Part shown: in pieces, positions 27,166 to 38,995 of the stretch | Layout of the letters: the number at the start of each line of letters is the position of its first letter | Numbering within the stretch: the first letter of the stretch is position 1 | Assembly (NCBI RefSeq): GCF_029407905.1 | Contig: NC_073628.1 | Location: 83,572,501-83,636,500, forward strand | Reading direction: 5' to 3' | Source of the DNA: Bubalus kerabau | Lineage: Eukaryota; Chordata; Mammalia; Artiodactyla; Bovidae | Length of the DNA: 64,000 nt | Made by a program: the position numbers and the translations under genes | Notes under the pieces: model-generated | What the model saw: the letters and a program-made list of their open reading frames with translations, nothing else | Told to the model about the DNA's origin: nothing | Databases searched by the model: none

Positions 27166-30100
27166 CTACGGCTCCAGCTTCCTTGGCACAAGCGCCCCAT
27201 CTGAAGCACAGCTGCACGTCTGCACCCTCATGTTGGGCAGGCTGACCACCTGGGGCTGGAGTCGGCCTCCCTCCTGGATGCTGACAATCATGGGCAGCGA
27301 GGTCGTCTCCGAGGCGATGCACTGTCGAGGCCCCAGAAAAGGCCACTTGAAGGTCAGGGACTCTGGGGGCTGCTGGCAGGTGCCCACACACTCATAGGCC
27401 AGGAAGCCTGGGGGCTCCAGGACCCAGTTCTCAGCCCACTTCATCCCCTGCAGGTCAATGTACATCTCCTGGCGGCAGCAGCGGGTGCCCTTGGTCACTG
27501 GTGCCTTAGGATCACAGTTTCCTTGAGCTCTGGGGGTGCGTGACAAAGAGAAGCAGAGTCAGAGGTCAGCTGGGAGATCAGGCATCAGGGAGCCAAGGGC
27601 AGGGCCTAGTGGGGCATCTGCAGGTAGAATTATGATCCATCTCTCACTACAAAAGATCTGGAGGACTTCCCTGGTGGTTCAGTGGTTAAGAATCCCCCTG
27701 CCAATCCAGGGGACGTGGGTTCGATCCCTGGTCTGGGAAGATTCCACATGCCTGCTGCTGCTGCTGCTAAGTCACTTCAGTCATGTCCGACTCTGTGCGA
27801 CCCCATAGATGGCAGCCCACCAGGCTCCCCCATCCCTGGGATTCTCCAGGCAAGAACACAGGAGTGGGTTGCCATTTCCTTCCCCAAGGCATGAAAGTGA
27901 AAAGTGCAAGTGAAGTTGCTCAGTCTTGCCCAACTCTTAGCGACCCCATGCACTGCAGCCTACCAGGCTCCTCCGTCCACGGGATTTTCCAGGCAAGAGT
28001 ACTGGAGTGGGTTGCCATTGCCTTCTCCACATGCCTGGGAGCAACTAAACCCATGTGCCATAACTACAGAATGCTGAGTGCCTAGAGCCTGTGCTCTGTA
28101 ATGAGAGAAGCCACCACAACGAGAAGCCCACACACTACAACCAGAGAGTAGCCACCACTCACTGCAATTAGAGAAAGCCCGCACAGCAATGAAGACCCAG
28201 CACAGCCAAAAATTAATTAATTAATTAAAATGTAAAAACAATATTTGTGATAAGTGGTGAATGAATAAACATATCTGAAACATAAGTCATAAATCAGTTA
28301 CTGTTTTTTAATGGTCTCCTATTATGTCAGGCACTGAACTAGGTACTTTCAGCATCATCCCTATTACACCTGAGGACACAGAGACCAAAGATGTTAACTG
28401 ACATGGCAGAAGCTCTGCAGCCAGTAGAAAGCAGAGTTAAATGAACCTAGGCTGTATGATTGCAAAGGCCTGTTATTAACCACTCTACTGCCCAGCAAGG
28501 TCCACTCCAAAGCCTCATCCACTCCAAATAGCTAATTTGTCCCATGAGGAAAGAATTCAGCAAAGGTTTTCAACCTTGTGCTGTGCTTAGTCACTCAGTC
28601 GTGTCTGACTCTTTGTGACCCCATGGACTGTAGCCTGCCAGGATCCTCTGTTCTTGGGGATTCTCCAGGCAAGAATACTGGAGTGCGTTGCCATTCCCTC
28701 CTCCAGAGGATTCTCCCAACCCAGGGATCGAACCCAGGTCTTCCGCATTGCAGGTAGATTCTTTACCATCTGAGCCACCAGGGAAGCCCTTAGTAACCAC
28801 TTATGGCTTTTAATCTTTCAAAGAATTAATTAGAGAAAAGGGTAGAGTGAATATAGATGATTACAATAATGAATATGTAACAATGACAACATAAAACCCA
28901 TTGAAAATATCTGAAGGTATTTTCAACAAAATGTTTAAATAAGAAAAATGTCTGCCATTAGAAACTCTGACATAGGGTGAGGAATCAGTTGCATCCTGGG
29001 GCTATCGGCCTCTGCTCCCCAGCTGGTCTCGCCCACCGAGGGGCCTGGACCACCCAGTCCACCCGCAGCCTGCCCCCGGGCCTACCCGTAGTCCCTGAGG
29101 TCCAGGGTGTGCAGCTCCAGCTGGGGCTCCCCCTGCCGGCCGCTCGACGGCCCCTGGGGGGCGAAGCGGACCAGCCTGTGGGCGCTGGAGGCCAGCGGGC
29201 CCAGGTGCTCCCGCTGCACCAACACCTGCAGGAGCAGCGGCTGCCGGGGGCTGCGCAGCTGCTGCCAGAAGTTCACTGCCTCGGTCACATCCAGGGCCTT
29301 CCAGCCGCTCTCGTGGATGGACACCAGCCTGCGACACCGCACGGAGGGAGACACAGGCCCGCGCTCAGGCGTGGGGACTGGGACTGCCCGGGGTGGCCCC
29401 GGGGGCGGCACCTCTCCCACTCGCTCCCGGGTGTCCCGCCGGACCGAGCCGCCCCACCTCCCGCCCCGGGCCCAGCCCTCCTTCCCTCCCCCCAGCCCCA
29501 CACCGCAGCCGCGACCTCCGCACCTGGAGTCGATGAGGGCGGTGCGGTTGGAGCCGTCGTCGCGGACGTGCAGCCACTGGACGGTGACCCGGGCGCGGTC
29601 GCTGCGCGGGAAGAGGCGCTCGTGTCTGCGGAGCGCGGCCCTGGGGACTGGCTCCTGGAAGAGGCGCAGCACGGCCTGCACCAGCTCGCTGCGGGGCGGC
29701 AGCCGCTGCTCCATGTCGAACACCAGCAAGTATGAGGACGCCTCGGACTCCAGGAACATGCCTACCACCTCTGGGGACAGGAGCGGGGTCAGCGGGGCCC
29801 CTCCGAGCACCAGGCGAGCTCTGAGGGTGCGGGGCCACTGAGGTGGTGGCCAGGCTGTGAAAGACCAGCCCCCTGTTCTGTCCCCGTGGGCCAAGGCCAA
29901 TTACCTGAAAATCCATCCTGTTTTTAACAACCTTGGCCCAGCGGGAAGGCTGGGGGAGCTGACCAGGCTGCCTCAGCTGAGATGCTGAAGACCAGACTCC
30001 TCACCTGGGGGCACCTGGCCTTGGGTGTAGCTCTGGGCACTGAAGAAGTGAGTCCAGGCCCAGGGAGGTGAGAGGCTGAGTAGGACGCAGGATGCCAGCT

Positions 30101-30886
30101 TCCCTGACAGCTGAGTAGCTCCCCGTCACACTTTGGGGTTGTTCCTACACCTTTCCCTCCACAATAATATTTCCCTCCACTTTAATATTCACATTGCTGT
30201 GAGATGGGACAGATAGTCACATCAATGTTCCAGAGGAGCAAACAGAAAAGAAAACTGTGATTGTAAAGCCGTTTGCTCAAGGTCAGGCTACTAGTATCAG
30301 AGTGAAAAGGGAACCTGAGAAGCCTTGACTGGACGGAAGCTCCCTGAGGCTTCCCGGCCAGGGTTCTTGCCACACCCACCCTCTCCCATTGGCTCTGCTT
30401 TCTCTTCTCCATCCTCATCTTCTCTGATGCCTTGGCTTTGTCAGCCGGTCCAGCCTGGCCCAGCTCCTTCTGGCCCTGAGGCGGGGGTCCTCAGCGCAGA
30501 CAGAGACCAGGGGCCCAGGCCCGCAGTTCTCACAGGCCATGGTCCCCCCTCACCACCCTGTGGACCCTGCACCCCAGACAGCTCCCCAGTCCTCACCACC
30601 ACAAGGACCAGGCTGCAGCAGGAGGGCGGGTCTCACCTCGGAAGTTCTGGCTGAACCTCTTCCCCCGGGAGCGCGCCGCATGGCCACGCTGCAGCAGGGC
30701 CACGTACTGGGTCCTCACGTGGGCGGGGATGACCAGCCCCTCCACGGTGGCCTTGTTCACAATGGGGACCTCGCTGAGGTGCAGCTGCTGCAGCAGGCTG
30801 TCCAGGATCCACTCCTCCATCAGGGCCGCCCCGGGGCCGGCCAGGGGCAGCGCCCAGAGGGCCCAGCAGAGCCACAGGGGCCTCAT
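27166..30886 (-). CDS. LEFTY2: Left-right determination factor (LEFTY2 by synteny), 4 exons
   Basis: Secreted TGF-beta-superfamily antagonist of Nodal signalling, acting in the extracellular space to limit Nodal in left-right and mesoderm patterning. Coding exons: 30886-30637, 29770-29524, 29328-29086, 27529-27166; GT/AG at every junction, 367 aa. Residues 1-21 are a hydrophobic signal peptide. A proprotein-convertase site RGKR lies at 74-77 and a second R-x-x-R (RHER) at 132-135, the two cleavage positions expected in LEFTY. N158-R-T is an N-glycosylation sequon. The C-terminal cystine-knot domain (about 252-354) has eight Cys, including the Cys-Cys pair 264/265, C-V-G-T-C 294-298 and the terminal C-S-C 352-354. 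Family members lack the inter-chain Cys, hence act as monomers. Intron 3 (27530-29085) holds several SINEs. LEFTY1 is the alternative; the two are near-identical paralogues and only position relative to PYCR2 supports LEFTY2. No disabling change seen. Confidence 0.94.
27663..28226 (+). mobile_element. ART2A SINE split by a BOV-A2 dimer, LEFTY2 intron 3
   Basis: The ART2A head (27663-27752) and body (28027-28226, ending in TTAATTAATTAATTAA) are one plus-strand element. It is interrupted by a minus-strand BOV-A2 dimer (about 27754-28025, GCTGCTGCTGCT at its low end). CCACATGCCTG is duplicated on both sides. Confidence 0.88.
28300..28500 (+). repeat. MIR-like fragment, LEFTY2 intron 3
   Basis: Old SINE core with TATGTCAGGCACTGAACTAGG and ACACCTGAGGACACAGAGA. 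Confidence 0.6.
28575..28790 (-). mobile_element. Bov-tA SINE, LEFTY2 intron 3
   Basis: Full minus-strand copy; same strand as LEFTY2. Confidence 0.9.
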
Positions 30887-30987
30887 GGCGCTGCTGGGGA
30901 GAAGGAGGGGCAGAGTGGACGTGTCCCCAGAGGAGGCTCCAGGAGGGTCCCAGCAGCGGGGTGTGCTGAGAGCCAGGCTGGGCCAGC

Positions 30988-30993
30988 TTTATA
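30988..30993 (-). promoter_or_regulatory. LEFTY2: TATA box of LEFTY2
   Basis: TATAAA on the minus strand, 102 bases upstream of the ATG at 30886, in a GC-rich context. It predicts transcription start near 30,955-30,965 and a 5' UTR of about 75 nt, a usual arrangement for a tightly regulated developmental gene. Confidence 0.7.
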
Positions 30994-31978
30994 GCAGCCC
31001 TGTGCTGGGCCAGGGTGGTGGGAGGGGGGAGAGGCTGGGAGGAAGGGAGGTCACACCCTTCAGACCTCCTGGGAGCTCAGCATCCAGACAGGTCCCTGAG
31101 CCTGAGGAGGGGGCTGTCTAGAAGGGCACAAAGGGCTGTCTGGATGCCACACAGACCTGGGGCCTCTGACCGCTGGTCTCTGGCAGCTCAATAATAATTT
31201 TAGTGCCTGTTGAATTTCCCTGATTCTACCCTAGTCCTTAGTCTATGAAAAAGTGAGCCTACCCCGTGACAATGAGTGTCCCATTAGCCAGCTATTTAAA
31301 TCTCATTCCTGAAGGCCAGTCTGGGTCTAGGTTTGCTCACTGACAGGAAGGAAGGAGGGAAAGTGTTCTGCATTGCTGCCTCTTCTACGCCAGGCCCTGT
31401 TAAGGCACTTTCACAGAAGCCCCTCGAGTCACCGCCCTCCTTTCTTCAGTGCATGCAAGCCCTCTCCCACTCCTTTCACAGTCCCTCAGGGGACTCCGTC
31501 CTCCCCTGTGGCAGAAGGAAGCTAGACGCCATGAGGACAGGACAGCTGGCAGCTCAGCTCTGCTGGTTCCAAGAGAAGTAATTTCTCCAAGTGTCTCTGC
31601 AACCACAGGACTGCAGAGAGGTTTCCCCCCACCCCACAAGCACGGCATGGTTCTGGGGAGCCCTCTGAGCAGTGACCCTACCTTGGGTACATGGCGTCAG
31701 CGCTCAGTTTGAGCCCAAGTCATGCCCAGATTCAGAATACAGGAGAGGAATCTGGAAAGCAGAGGTCAGAGCTGCCCAGAGTCACATCCTGTCCAAAGTC
31801 ACAGGTGTGAGCACGTGGGGAGAGAAGCCCCGGTGCTGCCTCAAACACACAGTTGAGACTGGCAGGACTTAATGGTGGGCCTGCTGCTCGCCGGGTGTTT
31901 GACCTGAAAGCTCCCTAACTTCTCAGTGCCTCGGTTTCTCCTCTGAAGGAGGTGATGACAGGTCTACTTCCTAAGGCT

Positions 31979-32092
31979 AGTGTGAAAGTGTTAGCCACTC
32001 AGTCGTCCAACTCTTTATGACCTCATGGACTGTAACCCACCAGGGATTGAACCTGGGTATCTCGCATTGCAGGCAGAATCTCCAGGGAAGCC
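31979..32092 (-). mobile_element. Internally deleted Bov-tA SINE
   Basis: Head and tail of the SINE joined with about 90 bp missing in the middle. Lies 1 kb upstream of the LEFTY2 promoter. Confidence 0.8.
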
Positions 32093-32229
32093 CAAGGCTA
32101 ATATGAAGATTAAATGAATTACACACCTAAGACATTCAGGGCAGGCCTGGCGTGGTGAGAACCCTCGCGGGTTTGCTCTTGTTCTCACTGGTCTGCTGTT
32201 AAGGTCTCAGGGTGCGGCTTTCTAAAAAT

Positions 32230-33080
32230 GAAGATGACAAGGAGAGGAGTCATTTCCTGAGCGTCACTCTGTGCCAGGCACTGTTCTGGGCTCTGAACAT
32301 GTATTCACAACAGCCCTAGGAGGCAGGTGCCAGCATCCACCAGTCTTCCAGACACGAAGCCAGAACACGCGCATGAAGGAACCTGCCTGCACTCGCTCAG
32401 CAGGTGGAGGGCGAGGAGGTCAATGCAGGCCTCTGTCCCCGAGGTCCCTCCTGGCACGAGGCATTTGAGGATGTGCAGGAGGAAGCCCTACTTGAAACAT
32501 AACAGCCTCACTTCCTCGTGTTCTGTCACATGGCGGATGAGCCATGATGGTGGAAGAGGATGAAGACTGTGGTTGGGGCCAAGGGCCCAGTGGGCAGGGA
32601 GCACCCCTCAGCTCCTTCCCAGCACAGGCACTCTGGCCTCCTCTGTGGGTAATTGTGTTACTGGTGGGTCTCTTTTTCCATCCCCCTGCCGCTGTGCTAC
32701 TCACACGTCCCAGGAAGAGGAAGGAAAAAACTTCTGGTGCTTAAGGGAGGAATTTCTGCCGGAAGAGAGCACAAATTGCCACCATATGCATATGCGTGTA
32801 CATATATTCAAACATATGTATGTATTTGCACATGTGCATAAGGTGGGGGGGACTTATAATTTGAAGAAAGGGAGGAATAATAATAATGCTGATAATAATC
32901 ATATTGGCTAATACTGCTTATGAGCTGCACACTGTTCTGAGTGCTTTGCATGCATTAACTCTATCCTCACAACTTGCCATCATTGTTCCCATTTTACAGA
33001 TGAAGAAACTGAGGCATAAAACTGTCACTTGACATGTCCAAGGTCATACAGCTAGTAAGTGCCAGAGCTCGGGTTATTTG
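32230..33080 (+). repeat. MIR fragments upstream of LEFTY2
   Basis: MIR-like pieces at about 32240-32440 (TGTGCCAGGCACTGTTCTGG) and 32900-33080 (ATTTTACAGATGAAGAAACTG). A purine/ATGTRY simple stretch lies at 32775-32845. No gene seen from 31,000 to 34,650. Confidence 0.65.
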
Positions 33081-34659
33081 AAGGGAGGAAACAGAAATTC
33101 TGTCAAATACACAGGACAGGATAAGAGGAAATACAGAAATTCTGAGACTGAACTGGGGAGGGGAGAGAAGGCAGATGGGGGAGAGCTGGGAGCCTCTCAG
33201 GGGGCAACACAATCATGACCTCTGCTGATTCTCTGCTCCCCTTTCCTCCTCTTGCACCTCTGTTCCCTCAGAACTTGAGTAATCCTCAGGGCAGAATTCA
33301 CATCCCATCTTGGAGTTCATACATCACGTTGTTCTGACACCCCTTGAAATATAAGGTGCCACTTCTGGGTCCGGCCTGAGGGGGCCCTCCTGCTCTCCCT
33401 GTGACACGTGTAGCCTTCTTCAAAAGGAGAACTGTTGCCTTTCTTTACAAGTGATTAACAGGGAAAGGACTTACTTGGTGCAAACATTTGGGCCTTAAGT
33501 CAGACCAAAAGGTGAAGAAGTGCCACATTTACAGGAGACTCAGGACATGTGGCCCTCAGTCCCTGGAAGTGTTTTGGGCAGGCATTCTGTAAATATGCAG
33601 TAGTCCACCCTCGCTGCTGGGTGAGAGGAAGCACTGGGGCTTATCACTGGCCAAGGTGGTGCCAAGGATATAACACCCAGGCTGCCCTCACAGGCCGAGG
33701 CCCCCTCGCCAGGCCTCCAGCATCTGGATGTCCAGGAGCTCCATGGGGCTGGAAGCTCAAAATGAGGCCTTGGCGGGCCCCCATGTTATTTCAGCAGGAC
33801 CTGCTATCTCAGGGCAGAGGTTGGCCAAGCCCTGGGCTGCAGCTCTCTGACCAACACGTGCCCACACGAGGCTCTCTTCTGCCAAGGAGATGCTTCAGAG
33901 CTGAAGGCCTCTGGGAGTCGCCCAGGGTGGGGGTGGGGGGTCAGAAGGCGCTTCTCTACCTGGGTAACTGACCAGTTTAATTGAAACTTCATTTTCTAGA
34001 GAAAAAAGTAAAGTGGAAGGACCTTCCCCTGCTGGGTTCTCAGCCTTTCCCGGGTGTCTCACTGGTGCTCCTAGACTGGCCTCCCAGGTCAGAGCTGACT
34101 CTAGAGCCAAGGCTTTGATGGGAATTGGAACTGACCAGGACCAGTGTTGCCTACATGGATGGGCTTCTGGGGTCTGTTGCTTAGGGAGCTCCTAGGGGCC
34201 ACTGGCGCCTGGACAGGGGTCTACAGTTAAAAAAATCAAGAATCCTTTCCAATCATGGAGACCTCCCTCAAGGAGAGAGAGCCCGCGGGCATGTGTCACC
34301 CTCAGGGGATTTGTCTGGCAAGGTGCCCCATCCCCAACCTGCCCAGAGCGACTTTGTAGAATCAGAGGACTTAACGGTGAAATGGACTGTCAGGTCCATT
34401 CTCCTGCCCTGTGGTTTTTAGAGCTAAGAAAATCAAAGCTCAGAGAGGTGACAGCATCACCAAGCTCACATAGTTAATGATCAATGCCTGCATGAAGTCA
34501 GGTCTTCTGATTTCCAGCCTGATTTCCAAACCTTCGTACTATGTCCAGTGCACAGTCCTGCCTGACCTCCTGAAGCCTGCAGGGCGCATCCATCAGCCCC
34601 AGGCCAACTGGGGACTCAGTCAACTCAGGGGCGGGGCAGGGGTGGCAGGGGAGGAAGTG

Positions 34660-34940
34660 GGGGCAGACAGAGGGCAAGTCCCCCAGACTCCTGAGGCTTC
34701 CTGGACACAGGCTGCTGGTGCTGAATGTGGATTCCAGGCGGACTGAAGAGTTCTGCTGGGGAAATAAAATAATTGGGCAATTAGCTAGTGGTGAATGTGG
34801 ATTGGGAGACTTTTTTCAAGGGACCCATCAGTTGCCTGGAGGAAGAGCAGCTGCCCTTTGTCATGCAGAGTTGGGAACCAGGCCTTCCCTCTGACTGTGG
34901 ATCTGGGTTTCGGGGAGAGTCTGGTCAGCCGTCTGTAGGG
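34660..34940. promoter_or_regulatory. FOXH1/SMAD motif cluster, candidate left-side enhancer of LEFTY2
   Basis: Two perfect FOXH1 sites (TGTGGATT) at 34726-34733 and 34796-34803, each inside the same 12-mer TGAATGTGGATT, start to start exactly 70 bp. A third near match (TGTGGATC) is at 34896-34903. SMAD-type CAGAC/GTCTG boxes are at 34664, 34684, 34919 and 34931. The segment is free of recognisable repeats and lies about 3.8 kb upstream of the LEFTY2 TATA box. In mouse, Lefty2 is driven by an upstream asymmetric enhancer (ASE) with paired FoxH1 sites responding to Nodal-Smad2/3; equivalence here is inference. Confidence 0.65.
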
Positions 34941-35279
34941 TCACGTTGGGTTTGAAAAGTGGAAAAATTGCAAAATAGCCTCTTCTGATCTTGTGGGAAG
35001 GGAGACTACTTACAAAGCTGTCTAAATCAGGCCTCTGTCCCCCAAGGCAAGGTGGAAGGAGTCCATACCGTTTATGAATCAGTATTGTTAAGGGTCTGAA
35101 AAGTTTTTGAAGATTTTTTGTTTTTCCCCCAGAGATACTGTAGTGAATGTTCTAAGTGCAATCGCGTGAATGCTATACAAGCATGCAATTACTTCACTCC
35201 CCTCTGTTTTGTTGGCATGAACAGGCATTAGGACTGGGGACACTTACATAGTCTCCTCCTACTCAGGTGGCCTTTAGTT

Positions 35280-35672
35280 CAGGGGTCCCCAACCCCCAGG
35301 CCATGGGGTACCTGTTTAGGACTGCTGGGAATCAGGTTGTACAGGAGGAGGTGAGCAGCGGGTGAGTGAGTGAAGCTTCATCTGTATTTACAGCTGTTCT
35401 CCACTGCCCTCCCATCGCCTCCAGATGGGACCATCTAGTTGTAGGAAAAAAAGCTCATGGCTCCCACTGATTCTGCATTATGGTGATTTGTATAATCATT
35501 TCATGATATATCACAGTGTAGTAATAATGGAAATGAAATGCACCATAAATGTAATGCAGTTGAATCATCCCAAAACCATTCCCCTCACAGCCACCCCCCC
35601 TGCCCCTGAGTCTGTGGAAAAATCATCTTCCATGAAACTGGTCCCCGGTGCCAAAAAGGTTGGAAACCGCTG
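35280..35672. mobile_element. hAT-type non-autonomous DNA transposon
   Basis: Ends are imperfect terminal inverted repeats, CAGGGGTCCCCAACC on the left and GGTTGGAAACCGCTG on the right. The 8-bp flanks CTTTAGTT and CTCTAGGG resemble a decayed hAT duplication. An old, widespread mammalian repeat by its sequence. Confidence 0.65.
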
Positions 35673-36235
35673 CTCTAGGGTAACCCAGCCTGGCAGCCTG
35701 GCTCTGCCTTCCCCAGACCAGGGTCCATGGCTCCTACAGCAGCTGTCTCTGGCCTGGTGGGGCTGGGTGGCAGTCTTGTGAAGATATCTCATCCTACCAT
35801 TAAGGAGAACTATAACCCAGCCTGTTCCAGACGATTCCTCAGCTTCCTGATTCCCTGTGATGAGAGGGAAGAAAGTGACCAGAAAGTCCTGAGGTCTTTT
35901 CTGGGCTTGCCCTGAGAATTTGAGAGTAAGAGAAGGCAAAGAGAAAGGATTTTTCTCTCCTTCAGGCAAAAAACTCTTTTTGTGTCTTTCTTTACAGCTT
36001 CTGAATATTTTCATATTCAAGAACCATGACACAGGATGCAGTAGCCCAAGGTACTATTTCTGAACCGTGATTCTCTGCGCAGGTGACCCCTAACTTGTCA
36101 CTCCCGTGGCCACACAGAGCCCAGACAGAGGTCCCTCTCCTCTGAGGTTCAGGGTTCCCAGCCCTGCGTCCTGCCCCTCACAGCCACCCCCTCCACTCAG
36201 CATTCTGACCTCTCAGAGAACACCCCCGGAGGGTC

Positions 36236-36278
36236 ATCTTCATCTTCATTCTTCATCTTCATTCTTCATTCTTCATCT
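36236..36278. repeat. (CTTCAT/ATTCTTC)n short tandem repeat
   Basis: Alternating 6- and 7-base units TTCATC and ATTCTTC, about six copies. Confidence 0.8.
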
Positions 36279-36700
36279 GTTTTTTTATCTTTGAAATGTT
36301 CTTATCTGCAAACCTCAGCATACGTTTCACTTCCTTTATGAACACCCTTCCTAATGTTCTGACCACCCACCCCCATCTCTCCTTGCCCAGCTCACCACTA
36401 TATTCTCTGGATGCACTTGGTCCCTTGTGAAAACAGGGGGGGTGATAGTCCCTGTGGCATTCTGGAAAGAGACAGGGGTACAGCTCTCCTGACAGAGTAC
36501 CAGCTCAGCAAGGGATGGACACCCCCCAGGTCCACCTTGTAATCACACTTGACACGTTTCCAGAAGATAATTTGTACTTGAAGTGCACTTGCTAAAAGAG
36601 AGAGAGTGAGGCAGGGGGTAGAGGACAGGGGAAAGAAAAGAGTGAATGGATGGAAACTAGATACAAGAAACCTTAGTCCAGATTAAGGCCACTACTGATT

Positions 36701-38811
36701 TCAGTTCAGTTCAGTCGCTCAGTCGTGTCCGACTCTTCGCGACCCCATGGGCTGCAGCACGCCAGGCTTCCCTGTCCATCACCAACTTCCAGAGCTTGCT
36801 CAAACTCAGGTCTATCGAGTTGGTGATGCCATCCAACCATCTCATCCCTTGTTTTCCCCTTCTCCTCCTGCCTTAAATCTTTTCCAGCATCAGGGTCTTT
36901 TGCAGTGAGTCAGTTCTTTGCATCAGGTGGCCAAATTATTGGAGCTTCAGCTTCAGCATCAGTCTTTCCAATGAATATTCAGGACTGACTTCCTTCAGGA
37001 TTGACTGGTTGGATCTCCTTACAGTCCAAGGGACTCTCAAGAGTCTTCTCCAACACCACACCTCGAAAGCATCAATTCTTTGGCACTCAGCTTTCTTTTT
37101 AGTCCAACTCTCACATTCATACATGGCTACTAGAAAACCATAGCCTTGACTAAATGGACCTTTGTTGGCAAAGCAATGTCTCTGCTTTTTAATACGCTGT
37201 CGAGGTTGGTCATAGCTTTTCTTCCAAGGAGTAAGGGTCTTTTAATTTCATGGCTGCAGTCAACATCTGCAGTGATTTTGGAGCCCCCCAAATTAAAGTC
37301 TATCCCTGTTTCCATTGTTTCCCCATCTATTTGCCATGAAGTGATGGGACCAGATGCCATGATCTTCGTTTTGTGAATGTTGAGTTTTAAACCAGCTTTT
37401 TCACTCTCCTCTTTCACTTTCATCAAGAGGCTCTTTAGTTCTTCTTCACTTTCTGCCATAAGGGTGGTGTCATCTGCATATCTGAGGTTATTGATATTTC
37501 TCCCAGCAATCTTGATTCCAGCTTGTGCTTCATCCAGCCCTGCATTTCTCATGATGTACTCTGCATAGATGTTAAATAATCAAGGTGACAATATACAGCC
37601 TTGATGGTACTCCTTTCCCAATTTGGAACCAGTCTGTTGTTCCATGTCCTGTTCTAACTGTTGCTTCTTGACCTGCATACAGATTTCTCAGGTGGCAGGT
37701 CAGGTAGTCTGGTATTCCCATCTCTTTCAGACTTTTCCACAGTTTGTTGTGATCTTCACAGTCAAAGGCTTTAGCATAGTCAGTGAAGCAGAAGTAGATG
37801 TTTTTCTGGAACTGTCTTACTTTTTCTATGATCCAGCGGATGTTGGCAATTTGATCTCTGGTTCCTCTGTCTTTTCTAAATCCAGCTTGAACATCAGAAA
37901 GTTCTTGGTTCATATACTGTTGAAGCCTAGCTTGGAGAATTTTGAGCATTTCTTTGCTAGTGTGTGAGATGAGTGCAATTGTGCAGTAGTTTGAGCATTC
38001 TTTGGCATTGTCTTTCTTTGGGACTGGAATGAAAATAGACCTTTTCCAGTCCTGTGGCCACTGCTGAGTTTTCCAAATTTGCTGGCATATTGAGTGCAGC
38101 ACTTTCACAGCATCATCTTTTAGGATTTGAAATAGCTCAACTGAAATTCCATCACCTCCACTAGCTTTGTTCATACTTCCTAAGGCCCACTTGATGTCGG
38201 ACTCCAGGATGTCTGGCTCTAGATGAGTGATCACACCATCATATTATCTGGAACATGAAGATCTCTTTTGTATAGTTCTTCTGTGTATTCTTGCCACCTC
38301 TTCTTAATATCTTCTGCTTCTGTTAGGTCCATACATTTCTGTCCTTTATTGTGCTTATTTTGGCATGAAATGTTTCCTTGGTATCACTAATTTTCTTAAA
38401 GAGATCTCTGGTCTTTCCCATTCTATTGTTTTCCTCTATTTCTTTGCGTTGATCACCGAGGAAGGCTTTCTTATCTCTCCTTGCTATTCTTTGGAACTCT
38501 GCATTCAGATGCTTATATCTTTCCTTTTCTCCTTTGCCTTTTACCTTCTCTTCTTTTCTCAGCTGTTTGTAAGGCCTCCTCAGACAACCATTTTGCCTTT
38601 TTGCATTTCTTTTTCTTGGGGATGGTCTTGATCACTGCCTCCTATACAATGAACCTCTGTCCATAGTTCTTCAGGCATTCTATCAGATCTAATCCCTTGA
38701 ATCTATTTCTCACGTCCACTGTATAATCATAAGGGATTTGATGTAGGTCATACCTGAATGGTCTAGTGGTTTTTCCTACTTTCTTCAATTTAAGTCTGAA
38801 TTTTGCAATAA
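36701..38811 (-). mobile_element. BovB LINE, 5'-truncated
   Basis: About 2.1 kb with RT frames (38234-37572 and 37552-37130; FTDYAKAFD and YADD seen) and several frameshifts. The 3' end at 36701 starts with a (TTCAG)n variant. More diverged than the copies at 16.6 and 42.7 kb. Confidence 0.92.
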
Positions 38812-38836
38812 ACTAATAACCAACATATCCAACCTT

Positions 38837-38995
38837 TTTTTTTTTTTTTTTTTTTTTTGCTATGCTGGGTCTTAGTTGCAGCACTCAGGATCTTTGTTGT
38901 GACACATAGGTTCTAGTTCCCTGACCAGGGATCAGTCCCGGGCTCCCTGCATTGGGAGCATGGAGTCTTGACCACTGAACCACAAGGGAAGTCTT
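38837..38995 (-). mobile_element. ART2A-type SINE adjoining BovB
   Basis: Minus-strand SINE with a T22 run (38837-38858) as its A-tail, 25 bases from the BovB end. Confidence 0.85.

Noticed and set aside
28977..29841. Long plus-strand open frames (over 240 codons) opposite LEFTY2 exons 2-3
   Set aside because: GC-rich antisense shadows of real coding exons; no domain, splice or start support.
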